Below, piece by piece: positions 17,334 to 24,516 of a DNA stretch of 64,000 nucleotides. How positions within the stretch are numbered: position 1 is the stretch's first letter; every line of letters begins with the position of its first letter. The stretch comes from Tildeniella torsiva UHER 1998/13D (GTDB taxonomy: Bacteria > Cyanobacteriota > Cyanobacteriia > Phormidesmidales > Phormidesmidaceae), in contig JAHHIH010000016.1 of the NCBI GenBank assembly GCA_019358835.1, positions 1 to 64,000 of the forward strand, read 5' to 3'. The position numbers were made by a program, and so were the translations under genes. The notes under the pieces were generated by a model. It worked only from the letters and a program-made list of their open reading frames with translations, ran no database searches and had not been told where the DNA came from.

Positions 17334-19127
17334 ATGAACCGTGTTGAGCGTCGCCCCTCTCGCTATAAGCCCTATCTTTGGGTAATCGGCACCGATATTG
17401 AGACCCTGCCGGTCGATGAGCTAGTGGGTCAACGCTATCGCATCGTAGGCCCGCGCATTTGGCTAGACACCGAGCCCGACCAGCGGCCCAGCGCCCCCGA
17501 TACCTTTACTGGGGCGGCGCTGCCCTACCTAAAAGCCCACCCCCACCGGCTGCACGTGCCGGGGCTATACGGTGTGCTAGAGCGTACCGGGGCACCCCCT
17601 ATTTTGCTGCTAGAAAATGCCCCAATCCATCCCCAGGCGGGGGAGCTGCTGCCGGAGCTGGCGGCGGGGTTGTTTAGCGCACCGCCCCTGCGCCAGGCCA
17701 ACTGGCTCTGGCAGCTGTGGGAGCTGTGGGGAACGCTCGGCGAGCTGGGCTTGGCCAGAAGTCTGTTAGAGCCCGGCAACATGCGGGTAGATGGCTGGCG
17801 GCTGCGCCTGGTAGAACTGTGGCCCGATGCAGAGCCGCCGACTCTGCCGGATTTGGTGGAGCTGTGGCGATCGCTCCTGTCTCCCCTGCATCTATCTGTG
17901 TCAGAGCCGCTGCGATCGCTCGTCAACCGCATCGACGCTGGCACCTTTGACCTTGACACCGTATCGCTAGAACTCAACCAAATTCTGCTGCGCCAGGCGG
18001 CCACGACCACGACCCGCATCGCCCTGTCGGGGGCCACCGCCCAGGGGCCAACCCAGCCCCGCAATGAAGATGCCTGCTGGCCCCAGGGCACCCAGGGCGA
18101 AACCGCCCAAGGCGTTCAGGTGGCCATGGTGTGCGACGGGGTGGGGGGGCATGACGGGGGCGAAGTCGCTAGCCAGCTGGCGGTGCAGGCGATGCAAATT
18201 CAGCTGCCGGTGCTGCTGGCCGAAACCCAAAACGAGCTGGGGGTGCTGCCGCCCCAGGTGATCATCCAGCAGTTAGAGGCGGTGATTCGCATTGTCAACG
18301 AGCTGATTAGCTTTCAAAACGACAACCACGGGCGAGCGGGTCGCCAGCGCATGGGCACCACCCTGGTGATGGCTGTGGTGATTCCCCAGCGGGTGCAGAC
18401 CGACGACGGCTGGGGCCGGGTCAACGAGGTGTACCTGGCCCACGTCGGCAACAGCCGCGCCTACTGGATTACCCCCGACTACTGCCACCCCCTGACGGTG
18501 GACGATGACATCGCTGGGCGCGAGGTGATCGCCTGCCGCCAAACCTGGCCCCAGGCCCTAGAGCGTAGCGATGCCGGAGCGCTCACCCAGGCTCTGGGCA
18601 CCCGCAGCGGCGATCATCTTCAGCCCCACATTCAGCGGTTTGTGTTCGACGAAACGGGAATTTTGCTGCTCTGCTCCGATGGCCTCAGCGACAACTACCG
18701 CATCGAAGACGCCTGGGCCAACTACATCGGCTTAATTATCAAAGACATTGTCACCCTCGACTCGGCGGTGGCCTCGTGGATTGAGCTGGCCAACCAAAAG
18801 AATGGCCACGACAACACCGCCGTAGTGCTGATGCAGCACAAGCTTCTGGTTCCCACGCCGACGGGGCAAGAGCCTTCCGTGGGGGTCGGTGCCCAGCAAG
18901 AGTCGGCCATCCCCGCTGGGGCCAAGCTCTACGGGGAGAACCTACCGCACGACGAGTTTGTGTCCACCCCGGCGGAACGCAAACCGCCGCGAGGGGTGCC
19001 CCGCTGGGTGCTGGCGGTGTCGGGGTCTGCTCTGCTGCTGGGGCTGCTGGGCTGCTGGCTGCTGGCCAGTCGATCGCCAGAGCCGCCGGAGCCGCCGAGG
19101 ACGCCGCCTGTGGCTCCGGCCCCCTAG
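17334..19127 (+). CDS. PP2C-type serine/threonine phosphatase with C-terminal membrane anchor
   Basis: 597-aa protein in three parts. Residues about 1-215 form an N-terminal region that reads somewhat like a degenerate kinase or accessory domain (GQRYRIVGPRIWLD, LLLENAPI). The PP2C metal-dependent phosphatase domain (about 220-505) has RNEDACW, CDGVGGHDGGE, CSDGLSDNYR and GHDNTAVVLM, covering the Mg/Mn ligands. A single membrane span lies at about 560-583, followed by a Pro/Glu tail. It probably dephosphorylates Ser/Thr in two-component or kinase signalling near the membrane; the substrate is unknown. The kinase resemblance of the N-terminus is a weak inference. Confidence 0.9.
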   Translation: MNRVERRPSRYKPYLWVIGTDIETLPVDELVGQRYRIVGPRIWLDTEPDQRPSAPDTFTGAALPYLKAHPHRLHVPGLYGVLERTGAPPILLLENAPIHPQAGELLPELAAGLFSAPPLRQANWLWQLWELWGTLGELGLARSLLEPGNMRVDGWRLRLVELWPDAEPPTLPDLVELWRSLLSPLHLSVSEPLRSLVNRIDAGTFDLDTVSLELNQILLRQAATTTTRIALSGATAQGPTQPRNEDACWPQGTQGETAQGVQVAMVCDGVGGHDGGEVASQLAVQAMQIQLPVLLAETQNELGVLPPQVIIQQLEAVIRIVNELISFQNDNHGRAGRQRMGTTLVMAVVIPQRVQTDDGWGRVNEVYLAHVGNSRAYWITPDYCHPLTVDDDIAGREVIACRQTWPQALERSDAGALTQALGTRSGDHLQPHIQRFVFDETGILLLCSDGLSDNYRIEDAWANYIGLIIKDIVTLDSAVASWIELANQKNGHDNTAVVLMQHKLLVPTPTGQEPSVGVGAQQESAIPAGAKLYGENLPHDEFVSTPAERKPPRGVPRWVLAVSGSALLLGLLGCWLLASRSPEPPEPPRTPPVAPAP

Positions 19128-19129
19128 GG

Positions 19130-19172
19130 AGAGTGGGTGGGTAGATGGGTGGATGGGTGGGTGAGTAGGGGG
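19130..19172 (+). repeat. Short TGGG-type tandem stretch after the phosphatase gene
   Basis: A run of GTGGGTGGGTAGATGGGTGG followed by GATGGGTGGGTGAGTAGGGG, made of repeated 4-bp TGGG units with variants. The G-rich strand is the plus strand and could form a G-quadruplex in RNA or DNA (inference). It lies just past the phosphatase stop. Confidence 0.6.
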
Positions 19173-19240
19173 GATGAATCTTAGGTTTGGCGGAACAGGG
19201 GAGAGATGGTATCTCCTGAAGGTTGGGAGGTGGGCGCAGC

Positions 19241-19663
19241 ATGGGAGGGTTGACGGATACCTGGACGAATTCTTGGGGGGATGCGGCTCAGTCGGCATTG
19301 CTGAGGCCGTTGCAGGGCTGGCTGGCGGAGCATCCGGTGATGGGGTGGCTGGTTGGGCATCCGCTGTGGGCGATCGCGCTGGTCGTGGTGGGTCTGCTGC
19401 TGTTTGCGGGGCTGTGGAGTGCGATCGCCCGGCTTACCGAGGGCTTTTGGCTCTCTCTGGTAAAGCTACCGTTTCGGCTCAGCGGCTGGATTTTTGGTGC
19501 AGTGTCGGCGCTGCTGGTGCGGCAGTGGGCCAAACCAGCAAAATTAGAGGCTGGGGAAAATCGGCTGAGCGAGATCCTTAGCCGTCTGGAGACGCTGCAA
19601 ACGGAGCAGGAGAGTTTGCTGGAGGAGATGAGGGGGCTGTTGGGGAAGAGGGGTGAGGGGTAA
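19241..19663 (+). CDS. Small membrane protein with C-terminal coiled coil
   Basis: 140-aa protein of unknown function. There are two hydrophobic spans (about residues 40-60 and a longer amphipathic stretch around 72-96), then a charged coiled coil of about 30 residues (SEILSRLETLQTEQESLLEEM). ATG at 19241 was chosen over TTG at 19223. It lies about 110 bp after the PP2C gene on the same strand. No family was recognised. Codon use is similar to neighbouring genes, so it is likely real. Confidence 0.65.
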   Translation: MGGLTDTWTNSWGDAAQSALLRPLQGWLAEHPVMGWLVGHPLWAIALVVVGLLLFAGLWSAIARLTEGFWLSLVKLPFRLSGWIFGAVSALLVRQWAKPAKLEAGENRLSEILSRLETLQTEQESLLEEMRGLLGKRGEG

Positions 19664-19712
19664 GGGAATGTAGACGCGCAGTGGCTTCCCATAGGGTGGA
19701 GATGGATGAATT

Positions 19713-19793
19713 GAAAGTGCAAAGTTCAAAATTTTGAATTTTCAATTTTGCACTTTGCACTTTCCGCCGCGTGGGAGTGTAGACGCGGCGGAA
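19713..19793. repeat. Composite repeat of two adjacent inverted repeats
   Basis: The first hairpin has arms GAAAGTGCAAAGTTCAAAA (19713-19731) and its complement with one mismatch (19746-19764) around a 14-nt AT-rich loop. The second has 11-bp perfect arms TTCCGCCGCGT (19762-19772) and ACGCGGCGGAA (19783-19793). The two units abut and share three bases. The GTGCAAAGT/AATTCAAAATT style is common in dispersed cyanobacterial repeats. It may act as a terminator or be a mobile repeat; copies elsewhere in the window were not found. Confidence 0.7.
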
Positions 19794-19851
19794 CTGCCTA
19801 AAGGTTAGGTTTGATGGGTGAGTTAGGGGTAGGTGGTGGAGAGCGGAGTTA

Positions 19852-20646
19852 ATGTTTTTATTTTTGTCTAAGCTGCTGCCGCTGCTGATCTATCCGCTGG
19901 GGTTGGCCTGTGTGCTGCTGGTAGTGGCGCTGATTTGCCTCAAACGGCGGCCTCGGTGGGCGGCGGGGGCGATCGCCTTAGCCCTAGCTCTACTGCTGGT
20001 GAGCAGCAATAACTGGGTCTCGACGGCAGTGATCCGCTCGCTGGAGTGGCGCTACCAAGACACGGTGAATTTGCCCGAGGCAGAGGCGATCGTGGTGCTG
20101 GGGGGCGCAATTAAGCCTCAGTTTCCACCCCGACCCTGGATTGATGTGGCTGAGGAGGGCGATCGCGTGCTCCACGGGGCGCGGCTGTATCTGGAGGGCA
20201 AGGCACCGCTGCTGGTGTTTAGCGGCGGGCGCATTACCTGGGGCCAGGGTCAGAGTCGTTCTGAAGCGGCAGATATGGCCGAGCTGGCTGAGGCCTTGGG
20301 GGTGCCACCCAGCGCCATTCTGCTTGAACCCGACTCGCTCAACACCTTTGAAAATGCCGCCTACACCCAGGTATTGCTGACCAATCTTGGCATTGAGCGA
20401 ATTTTGCTGGTGACCTCAGCGATGCACATGCCCCGTTCCCTGGCGATCTTTAGAAAGCAGGGGTTTGAAGCTATTCCAGCCCCGACGGATTTTCATGTGG
20501 CCCGCGACCCCGCTGACCCCACGCTGAACACCTGGCAGGGCCGCACGCTCAGCCTGGTGCCCCAAACCGACAATCTGCACTATTTCACCCGCGCCTTTAA
20601 GGAATATATTGGCATGGGCATCTATTGGTTCAAAGGCTGGCTGTAG
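19852..20646 (+). CDS. YdcF/ElyC-like DUF218 membrane protein
   Basis: 264-aa protein with two N-terminal membrane spans (about residues 5-27 and 36-55) and a DUF218 domain starting at EAIVVLGGAI (about 77-86), with LVFSGGR and LLVTSAMHMPRS further on. The relative ElyC/YcbC in E. coli helps envelope and peptidoglycan assembly, and SanA and YdcF are others. Function in cyanobacteria is unresolved. ATG start at 19852 is weakly supported by GGAG about 10 nt upstream (GGAGAGCGGAG region). Confidence 0.88.
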   Translation: MFLFLSKLLPLLIYPLGLACVLLVVALICLKRRPRWAAGAIALALALLLVSSNNWVSTAVIRSLEWRYQDTVNLPEAEAIVVLGGAIKPQFPPRPWIDVAEEGDRVLHGARLYLEGKAPLLVFSGGRITWGQGQSRSEAADMAELAEALGVPPSAILLEPDSLNTFENAAYTQVLLTNLGIERILLVTSAMHMPRSLAIFRKQGFEAIPAPTDFHVARDPADPTLNTWQGRTLSLVPQTDNLHYFTRAFKEYIGMGIYWFKGWL

Positions 20647-20707
20647 GCGCAATCATAAGCCTTAGACAATCTCAGTAGATCGAAAAAACGTACCTGGCCG
20701 CAGAATT

Positions 20708-20752
20708 GCCCTCACCCCAAACCCCTTTCCCAATTTTGGGAGAGGGGCTTTG
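20708..20752 (+). repeat. Dispersed cyanobacterial repeat of the CCCTCACCCCAAACCCC type
   Basis: Contains CCCTCACCCCAAACCCC followed by an 11-bp near-perfect hairpin (arms 20722-20732 and 20737-20747, one mismatch, 4-nt loop). This sequence style (ccctcacccc..aaccccttctccc) is, from my knowledge, a dispersed intergenic repeat in many filamentous cyanobacteria. It sits before the ROK kinase gene and could form a leader hairpin in its mRNA. Confidence 0.75.
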
Positions 20753-20810
20753 TGATCTACTGAATCTGGGACAATGGCCCTGGCATGATTTTGCAAGGTT
20801 GGGGTTAGCT

Positions 20811-21713
20811 ATGGGCACGACAGAGCAGCAGGTGATCGGCGTTGATTTGGGCGGGTCTGCGATCAAGCTGGGGCGCTTTACCCAGTCGGGGCAGTGCCTG
20901 GCCGATCTCGCTGTGCCGACGCCCCAGCCCTCAACGCCAACAGCCGTGATTGAGGCTATGGGGGCTGCGATCGCAGCCCTTGACCCCAACCATGAAGCGG
21001 TTGCCATCGGTGTCGGCACCCCCGGCCCCGCCGATGCCGCAGGCCGCATTGCCCGCGTCGCCATTAACCTAGCTGGATGGCATGATGTGCCGATCGCCGA
21101 TGCGCTGGAAGCGAAGACGGGGCGATCGGTCACGGTGGCCAACGACGCCAACTGCGCCGGTCTGGGGGAAGCCTGGCTGGGGGCCGGGCGCAATTTTAGG
21201 GATGTGCTGACCCTCACCCTGGGCACGGGGGTCGGCGGTGCGATCATTCTCGATGGCAAGCTATTTGTGGGTCGCAATGGCACCGCTGGGGAACTGGGGC
21301 TAATTACTCTCAACCCCGAGGGGCCGCCCTGCAACAGCGGCAACCGAGGATCGCTGGAGCAGCACTGCTCGGTGCAGGCGGTTCGGCGAGAGACAGGTTT
21401 GTCCCCGGCGGTGCTGTTTAACCAAGCTAAGGCGGGGAATGAGGATGCGATCGCATTTTGGCAAACCTATGGTCGCTGGCTGGGCGCGGGCATTGCCAGC
21501 CTGGTATACGTGCTGACCCCAGAGGCGGTGATTCTCGGCGGCGGCATTAGCGCGGCGGCGGAGCTGTTTTTACCGACGACCCTGGCCGAGCTAGAGACTC
21601 GCGTGCTGCTTAGCTCTCGCGAGGGCATGCAGGTGCTGGTGGCAGAACTGGGCAACCAGGCGGGGATTGCTGGGGCCGCGCGGCTGGCGCTTCAGCAGTA
21701 TGGTGAGCGCTAA
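20811..21713 (+). CDS. ROK-family sugar kinase (glucokinase-like)
   Basis: 300-aa ROK protein, cytosolic, transferring phosphate from ATP to a sugar such as glucose. The N-terminal phosphate loop is IGVDLGGSAIKLG, catalytic VANDANCAGLGEAW is in the middle, and GTGVGGAIILDG follows. The usual zinc motif CxCGxxGCxE is replaced by CNSGNRGSLEQHC, so the zinc site is partly lost. ATG at 20811 begins at MGTTEQQVIGVD; the longer frame upstream runs through a dispersed repeat and is not coding. Substrate specificity cannot be read. Confidence 0.9.
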   Translation: MGTTEQQVIGVDLGGSAIKLGRFTQSGQCLADLAVPTPQPSTPTAVIEAMGAAIAALDPNHEAVAIGVGTPGPADAAGRIARVAINLAGWHDVPIADALEAKTGRSVTVANDANCAGLGEAWLGAGRNFRDVLTLTLGTGVGGAIILDGKLFVGRNGTAGELGLITLNPEGPPCNSGNRGSLEQHCSVQAVRRETGLSPAVLFNQAKAGNEDAIAFWQTYGRWLGAGIASLVYVLTPEAVILGGGISAAAELFLPTTLAELETRVLLSSREGMQVLVAELGNQAGIAGAARLALQQYGER

Positions 21714-21742
21714 GATGGGGCTAATTCAAACTGGCGATCGCC

Positions 21743-22318
21743 ATGGCTCAATCTATTCTCAAAATGCCTGCGACGGCAGGGTTTACGTCTGACCAGTTCT
21801 ACGATCTGTGTCGGGCAAATCCAGATTGGAAGCTTGAGCGAACAGCCTACGGAGATTTGGTGGTTATGGCTCCAACGGGTGGCGAGACTGGGGCACGCAA
21901 TGCCAATCTGCTGATTCGCTTGGGCATTTGGAATGAACAATCTCAGCTAGGCATTGTGTTTGATTCATCCACGGGGTTTCACTTGCCCAATGGGGCCGAT
22001 CGCTCGCCGGATGTGGCCTGGGTGAGGCGAGAGCGGTGGCAGATCCTAACGCCTCAACAGCGGGAGAAGTTTCCTCCCTTGGCCCCAGACTTTGTGATGG
22101 AGCTGATGTCGCCCAGCGATAACTTGGCCGAGGCACAAGCCAAGATGCAGGAATATCTGGAGAATGGCGTGCAACTCGGATGGTTGTTTAACCGGGTTGC
22201 TAAGCAGGTGGAGGTCTATCGCCCTGCCCAACCGACAGAAGTTTTGCAGCAGCCAAGTCAGCTCTTGGGCAGCCCCGTCTTGCTCGGTTTTATCCTCAGC
22301 CTAGATGGGTTTTGGTAA
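21743..22318 (+). CDS. Uma2-family (DUF820) PD-(D/E)XK nuclease-like protein
   Basis: 191-aa protein of the very expanded cyanobacterial DUF820 family. It shows the typical YDLCRANPDWKLERTAYGDLVVMAPTGG opening, SPDVAWVRRERW (about residues 92-103) with the first acidic metal ligand, and DFVMELMSPSDNLAEAQ, where Glu stands in the DxxExxS core. Proteins of this family have a PD-(D/E)XK restriction-like fold; their targets are not established and many copies sit near mobile DNA. ATG is preceded by CGATCGCC but no strong Shine-Dalgarno. Confidence 0.9.
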   Translation: MAQSILKMPATAGFTSDQFYDLCRANPDWKLERTAYGDLVVMAPTGGETGARNANLLIRLGIWNEQSQLGIVFDSSTGFHLPNGADRSPDVAWVRRERWQILTPQQREKFPPLAPDFVMELMSPSDNLAEAQAKMQEYLENGVQLGWLFNRVAKQVEVYRPAQPTEVLQQPSQLLGSPVLLGFILSLDGFW

Positions 22319-22370
22319 ATCAGCTTAGAGAAATGTCTCGCACTACCTAAAAGCTTAGATGACTCGATAT

Positions 22371-22631
22371 CTAAGCTTGCTTGCGATGTTCAGCTTGGTC
22401 GCGCAACCTGCTTGCATGTTCTTGACTGTCAGCGATATCAGGTCGAGAGTTGATTACCCCAACGCTTTCCCAGTAGGTAACTAGTTCGATCCCTGTTGTA
22501 GGAGGATTTTGCAGAAAAGGGCGAAAGGAGAGAACGCGAAGAATGTACTCTGACAAAGGCAATTTAAGCTGAGATGCCTCAGTGGAGAGTTCATTTTCTA
22601 GCTCAGAAGGCAATTCTATACTGACGTTCAC
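22371..22631 (-). CDS. Small RHH-like antitoxin-type protein
   Basis: 86-aa protein whose N-terminus (NVSIELPSELENELSTEAS) has the beta-strand plus helix pattern of ribbon-helix-helix antitoxins, followed by KLPLSEYILRVL and a variable tail. GTG start at 22631 with GGAGGGG upstream. No toxin gene (PIN, RelE, MazF) was seen directly beside it. It lies 53 bp from the end of the convergent DUF820 gene and is part of the AT-rich patch. Assignment rests on pattern only. Confidence 0.6.
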   Translation of the reverse strand: MNVSIELPSELENELSTEASQLKLPLSEYILRVLSFRPFLQNPPTTGIELVTYWESVGVINSRPDIADSQEHASRLRDQAEHRKQA

Positions 22632-22809
22632 TATCCCCTCCTACACTAACGCCTTAATTAAACTGATCATAGCTGATGCACAAGCTGCTTTGTTTTGCCT
22701 TGATAACTTGACCTTTTTTGCTTAACTCAGTTATGGAATGAGTTCGTCACGGTAGGATTCAAACGCGGGGAAGTTCAGGCGTACATTCATAAGCCAAGAC
22801 GACTTCCGG

Positions 22810-22953
22810 CTACTTTGAAGTGGCGATCGCGGTTGATTGAGTTATGTGGCGTAAAGCTTGCAAAATGAGGGTTTGAAGCGGAACGTTAGATTGAGCCGCT
22901 TGTCGAATCAAGTCTTGTTCTAAGCCTGGTGGTAAGTCGATCTTGATTTGCAT
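22810..22953 (-). CDS. 47-residue RHH-like antitoxin-type protein
   Basis: Short gene read directly from the sequence. It encodes MQIKIDLPPGLEQDLIRQA then AQSNVPLQTLILQALRHI and a short tail ending TSK. The MQIKIDLPPGLEQDL strand plus NVPLQTLILQAL helix fits a ribbon-helix-helix DNA-binding protein. A very strong AAAGGAGG lies about 7 nt before the ATG, the best ribosome binding site in this part of the window. No toxin gene is adjacent; it lies between the 86-aa antitoxin-like gene and the HNH gene, all minus. Confidence 0.65.
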   Translation of the reverse strand: MQIKIDLPPGLEQDLIRQAAQSNVPLQTLILQALRHITQSTAIATSK

Positions 22954-22999
22954 GGAATGCCTCCTTTCATTATTGTAAATTCCCTAACTGCACTAAGGT

Positions 23000-23935
23000 T
23001 TATTCTGTACTTTTAGTATTTTTGTTAGAAGCCCTGTCCTCCCAGACTTTTGGTAACTTAAAGTCATCAATAAGGTCGGGTTCATCATGATCGCCAGTGC
23101 CAATGAAAATGTGCGCTGGCTCAAATTCAGACACTATCTTTTGTACGATCTGTGTTGCCTGAGTTCTCACACTTGGCTTTCGTCTAATTCTTACACGTTC
23201 ATTATAATAATCGCAAGAGTAATGAAGGTGACTCCCTTCGCAAAGGTGAAGATTTCCTGAGTATAAGTGTTTGTCAGGTAAGCTCAATGAAATTGCAAGG
23301 CTTGGATTGTCGGGATTAATATAAATAGACAAAATTGAGTGAGTTGACCAATTTGGGTCAGTAGCCTTAAGGACTAACGCTTCTTTTATAGTATTACTGA
23401 AGCCTGTTCCACAGCAGGGGCAGTATTCAACTGGAAGGGGTTTGTCAATTATCGTTAGCTTAATGTTCTCTCCAATACTCTGAACTTCATTAAGCATTTC
23501 ATCAGCCCAGTAATTAAAATCTCCTTCTAGTAAGTGGAAGGTTCGTTCGAATTCTATTTTTTCATTAGGCCACTGGAAGATTATTTTTGCAGCGTGTATG
23601 TGATCTAGATCGCCAAACACATTCACCACGGCAATAACTTGGGGGGATTCCTTTTGTGCCTCTATCACAAATGATTCCCAAGAGTTCTTATATTCCCTTA
23701 TCTGATTTTCGCTAAGTTCAGTGTGACGGACCTTAACGTATTCAGTTGGACGGTGATGATGATCGTGATCCTCCACACAAAGCACAGCAAGATTATCATC
23801 TACAGTATTAGAATTATCTCCGTCAACATGATGAAGATGAAGGCCTACACCTTTGCGCTTGCAAACACAACATCTACCAGCGTTCGCCGAGATCAGCCTG
23901 GAGTGTTGTTTTGCTGATGGTCGTACTCTTGCCAC
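23000..23935 (-). CDS. HNH endonuclease-like protein with unknown C-terminal domain
   Basis: About 311-aa protein. Residues about 20-70 hold an HNH/zinc-type nuclease module: CCVCKRKG, then LHLHHVDGDNSNTVDDNLAVLC followed by EDHDHHH, which includes the conserved His-His-Asp/Asn elements. The remainder (about 100-311) is a domain I do not recognise, with a CPCCGTGF metal-like motif near residue 170. GTG at 23935 was chosen as start because AAGGA lies 6 nt upstream; a TTG at 23941 is possible. The DNA is visibly more AT-rich than neighbours, which suggests transfer. Could be part of a defence or mobile element; not proven. Confidence 0.75.
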   Translation of the reverse strand: MARVRPSAKQHSRLISANAGRCCVCKRKGVGLHLHHVDGDNSNTVDDNLAVLCVEDHDHHHRPTEYVKVRHTELSENQIREYKNSWESFVIEAQKESPQVIAVVNVFGDLDHIHAAKIIFQWPNEKIEFERTFHLLEGDFNYWADEMLNEVQSIGENIKLTIIDKPLPVEYCPCCGTGFSNTIKEALVLKATDPNWSTHSILSIYINPDNPSLAISLSLPDKHLYSGNLHLCEGSHLHYSCDYYNERVRIRRKPSVRTQATQIVQKIVSEFEPAHIFIGTGDHDEPDLIDDFKLPKVWEDRASNKNTKSTE

Positions 23936-23990
23936 TATCAATCCTTAGGATTTTAACGAATGAAGTTGAGCCGCGAACACCGTGGAGCAA

Positions 23991-24026
23991 TGTCGTCTCT
24001 CTAACAGTCTTGTTAGAGAGACGACA
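23991..24026. repeat. Perfect 16-bp hairpin upstream of the HNH gene
   Basis: TGTCGTCTCTCTAACA (23991-24006) pairs perfectly with TGTTAGAGAGACGACA (24011-24026) with a 4-nt GTCT loop. It starts about 55 bp upstream of the HNH gene start and could be an operator, an mRNA or sRNA stem, or a repeat. No T tract follows on either side. Confidence 0.8.
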
Positions 24027-24126
24027 CTGGCTTATCTGCCCTTATTTGAGCGGATAGGCCGAAACTTTTTGTATATCCAACCTGAATTGGACAAATCACA
24101 AGATGCTTTCCGCATACTATCTCACC

Positions 24127-24172
24127 AGCAGCATCCAACAAGCACAAGGCTGTTGGGTGCTGCTTCGTTTTA
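24127..24172 (+). terminator. Terminator-like hairpin in the accessory patch
   Basis: AGCAGCATCCAACA (24127-24140) and TGTTGGGTGCTGCT (24151-24164) pair at 13 of 14 positions around a 10-nt loop. On the plus strand TCGTTTTA follows, a weak T tract. Together with the 23991-24026 hairpin it could bracket a small plus-strand RNA of about 170-200 nt; otherwise it is a repeat. Confidence 0.55.
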
Positions 24173-24229
24173 CTCGGCCTATGGCATCTGTAGAGTCATG
24201 GCTCTAGAGTTAGAACGGTTGCTTGGCTC

Positions 24230-24375
24230 CACAACAGTGTTGCCGCGATCGCAAACTCAATGCGATCGCCTCACAATACTGTTTCCCCTCGCTGCAACCT
24301 AATTGTCATCTCCTGCAACATCGTTGTCACTGGTCACAACGCCATTGTCCTCAGCTGCAACAGCATTGCGATCGC
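24230..24375 (+). repeat. Degenerate 21-bp tandem repeat
   Basis: About seven units of 20-22 bp with consensus near yGCAACnnnATTGyC, the clearest being at 24292-24312, 24313-24333, 24334-24354 and 24355-24376. In the frame beginning at 24260 they read as a heptapeptide pattern CNxIVxx (CNLIVIS, CNIVVTG, HNAIVLS, CNSIAIA). HIP1 octamers are built into several units. No gene with clear ends covers it; it is reported as a repeat. Confidence 0.6.
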
Positions 24376-24516
24376 CCCCAGGGCCGTTCTCAATCACTAC
24401 AACTCGGTTTGCCCCTGGGCGAAGCCCCTATCAACTGGGCATTGTGAATCTAGGCGAGACAGCACCGGGTTAACGGGGTGCGTTTTGCCGCATTCCCACC
24501 ACCCACCCCAACCGCC

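Noticed and set aside
23982-24302. 106-codon plus frame in the accessory patch
   Set aside because: It runs through two perfect or near-perfect hairpins and part of the tandem repeat, starts at GTG without a ribosome binding site, and has no recognised features.
24230-24400. Possible CRISPR array
   Set aside because: Units are degenerate 21-bp tandem copies with no conserved repeat plus unique spacers; no cas genes are present.
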